Of a DNA stretch of 64,000 nt, positions 62,866 through 64,000 are shown one piece after another (the stretch's first letter is position 1; each line of letters begins with the position of its first letter). A program made the position numbers and the translations under genes. Under the pieces are notes generated by a model. That model was not told the origin of the DNA. It did not search any database and saw only the letters and a program-made list of their open reading frames with translations. Source of the DNA: Lunularia cruciata (lineage: Eukaryota > Streptophyta > Marchantiopsida > Lunulariales > Lunulariaceae); the NCBI GenBank assembly GCA_948567375.1, contig OX419759.1, forward strand, positions 2,085,303-2,149,302, in the 5' to 3' direction.

Positions 62866-63733
62866 ATGCTGATCATTAGCTGCTCATGATGCAACAACAT
62901 GACGTGCCTGTTCTCCAAGTTCCGTAGGACTAGCATTACCAGTGTTCTTAACCACGGGCACGACTGAACGAATATTGTCAAGATTCTAAACAAAGTCCAA
63001 ATCATTCGCCATTCGCATAATACCCTTAGACTGTGACATTGTTTGTTGAAACGAAGCAAAACTTTTTAATATGACACGGGGTAACAATGTTTTTATTTGA
63101 TGCATAACCTGTTACTGAATTTCAGAAGTTCTATTTCATGATGAATGAACTCTTGAGGTCTGAAGGTGTCTTACTATACTTCGCGTTGCATCTATGTCTC
63201 CCAATGAAGTGTGTACACATCTCCACCAGTTTCTGACTGGCTTATCAGTAGAAGTTCCACTTCTCATTCAGGCATCAGATGAGAGCGTCGCTTATGTATC
63301 CAGAGTTCTTCATTCCAGGCAATATTCAACCAGAGAGCCATAGAATTAGTCAATCCAGACTTCCAAGAAACAAAGCGAGATTCATGGATCCCTTGGCGGT
63401 TCCGATTAATAGAATATTCATATTACTTCAGCTTTTGATCTATGAACAGCATATAACTCAAGTATCGGTACTGCATATTTTGGTACCAGATCAATATCTT
63501 TATTACTAGATTGTATCTCATATCAAAACCGAGTCACTTACAGCATATCCGGTCACCAACTATCCTAATGAGAATCAGGTAGATAACACGAACGTCCTCC
63601 TGAAATTATCTACTCCGATCATTCAACACGGTGTCATTGTGTCTTCTCCATGGCTCTTCAAACTTCTAATGACCTCCTGAAGAAACTAGTTAGTCAACAG
63701 TGAGAAGTGCGATGGTGAATTGGCGATATGTAC
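62866..63733. other. Intergenic between copies 8 and 9
   Basis: No supported gene. The first part (to about 63060) could hold the lost 5' end of copy 9, but no signal peptide frame is readable there. Confidence 0.4.
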
Positions 63734-64000
63734 TCAGTCGTGTGGAAGTGTGGCAGGAGTCTGGCAGTATGTATTAATACATTCGAAACCAGGACAGCAT
63801 AAACCTGGTGGACGATTTGGACTTTCGCAGTGTTGCCCAAGTCCTAGACATGAAATTTCCCGGGAATACGTGAAGAAAATGTTTGGATAGTTGATTGTGC
63901 CGTCTGGCTGCTGGCCTTGGACTCCTGCGAACGCATGTTCCGAGGCTGGATCGGCTTCTCGAACCATGTCCTGTCTGTCGGCAATAGCATCTGCATGCAA
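63734..64000 (-). CDS. Secreted knottin-like cysteine-rich peptide, copy 8 (5' end outside the window)
   Basis: The frame is open to the right edge, so the start codon and signal peptide lie beyond the window; the 88 visible residues are the pro-region and core. The visible part is acidic at first, then has a FFTYSREIS stretch before the core. The core begins 51 residues from the edge with spacing C-x6-C-x9-CC-x4-C-x4-C and a nine-residue tail. The first loop LGLGQH resembles LRLGDL of copy 2 more than those of copies 3-7, so this member may belong to the copy 1/2 branch. Its neighbour on the left is the frameshifted copy 9. Confidence 0.8.
   Translation of the reverse strand: MHADAIADRQDMVREADPASEHAFAGVQGQQPDGTINYPNIFFTYSREISCLGLGQHCESPNRPPGLCCPGFECINTYCQTPATLPHD

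Noticed and set aside
1-64000. CRISPR arrays, operons, tRNA or rRNA genes
   Set aside because: No regular repeat-spacer arrays; the sequence is plant nuclear. No tRNA cloverleaf or rRNA stretch was recognised by eye, although a dedicated scan (tRNAscan-SE, Infernal) could still find one.

Overview
This is nuclear DNA from a land plant. The evidence is GT-AG introns of roughly 100-800 bp, a typical plant eIF1 gene, a plant-only PH-like membrane protein gene, a secreted LRR protein gene, a plant A-type P450 relic and a decayed Ty1/copia element. The intron style and P450 sequence suggest a non-flowering lineage, perhaps a moss, but nothing in the window fixes the taxon. Gene density is low: four multi-exon genes or gene relics and a series of single-exon peptide genes sit in long stretches with no coding signal.

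Left part (0.3-21.9 kb): a head-to-tail series of seven small minus-strand genes or gene relics for secreted cysteine-rich peptides. Each has a signal peptide, a variable pro-region and a C-terminal six-cysteine core spaced C-x6-C-x(5-10)-CC-x4-C-x(4-6)-C, which is an inhibitor-cystine-knot (knottin) type pattern. Copy 1 carries an in-frame stop just after its signal segment. Copies 1 and 2 lie in a diverged segmental duplication. A degenerate copia element (6.9-10.3 kb) separates copies 2 and 3. An eighth member runs off the right edge (63.7-64.0 kb), and a frameshifted ninth lies next to it (62.6-62.9 kb). The family therefore probably continues beyond the window.

Middle part: a P450 pseudogene (25.4-28.3 kb), a complete three-exon secreted LRR protein gene (29.9-32.7 kb), a five-exon eIF1 gene (42.3-43.9 kb) and a six-exon PH-like membrane protein gene (55.4-57.7 kb), all on the minus strand. 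The exon joins of the three intact genes were worked out by hand; all phases agree and all use GT-AG borders. The spaces between hold AT-rich DNA, several tandem repeats, and a dispersed short repeat built around a GCGGTCGC box, found in five places including one foldback.

The best candidate for an undescribed system is the knottin-like peptide family: conserved cysteines and signal peptides, little else conserved, recent duplication and gene death. That pattern is what defence or signalling peptide families under fast turnover look like. No function can be read from the sequence alone.
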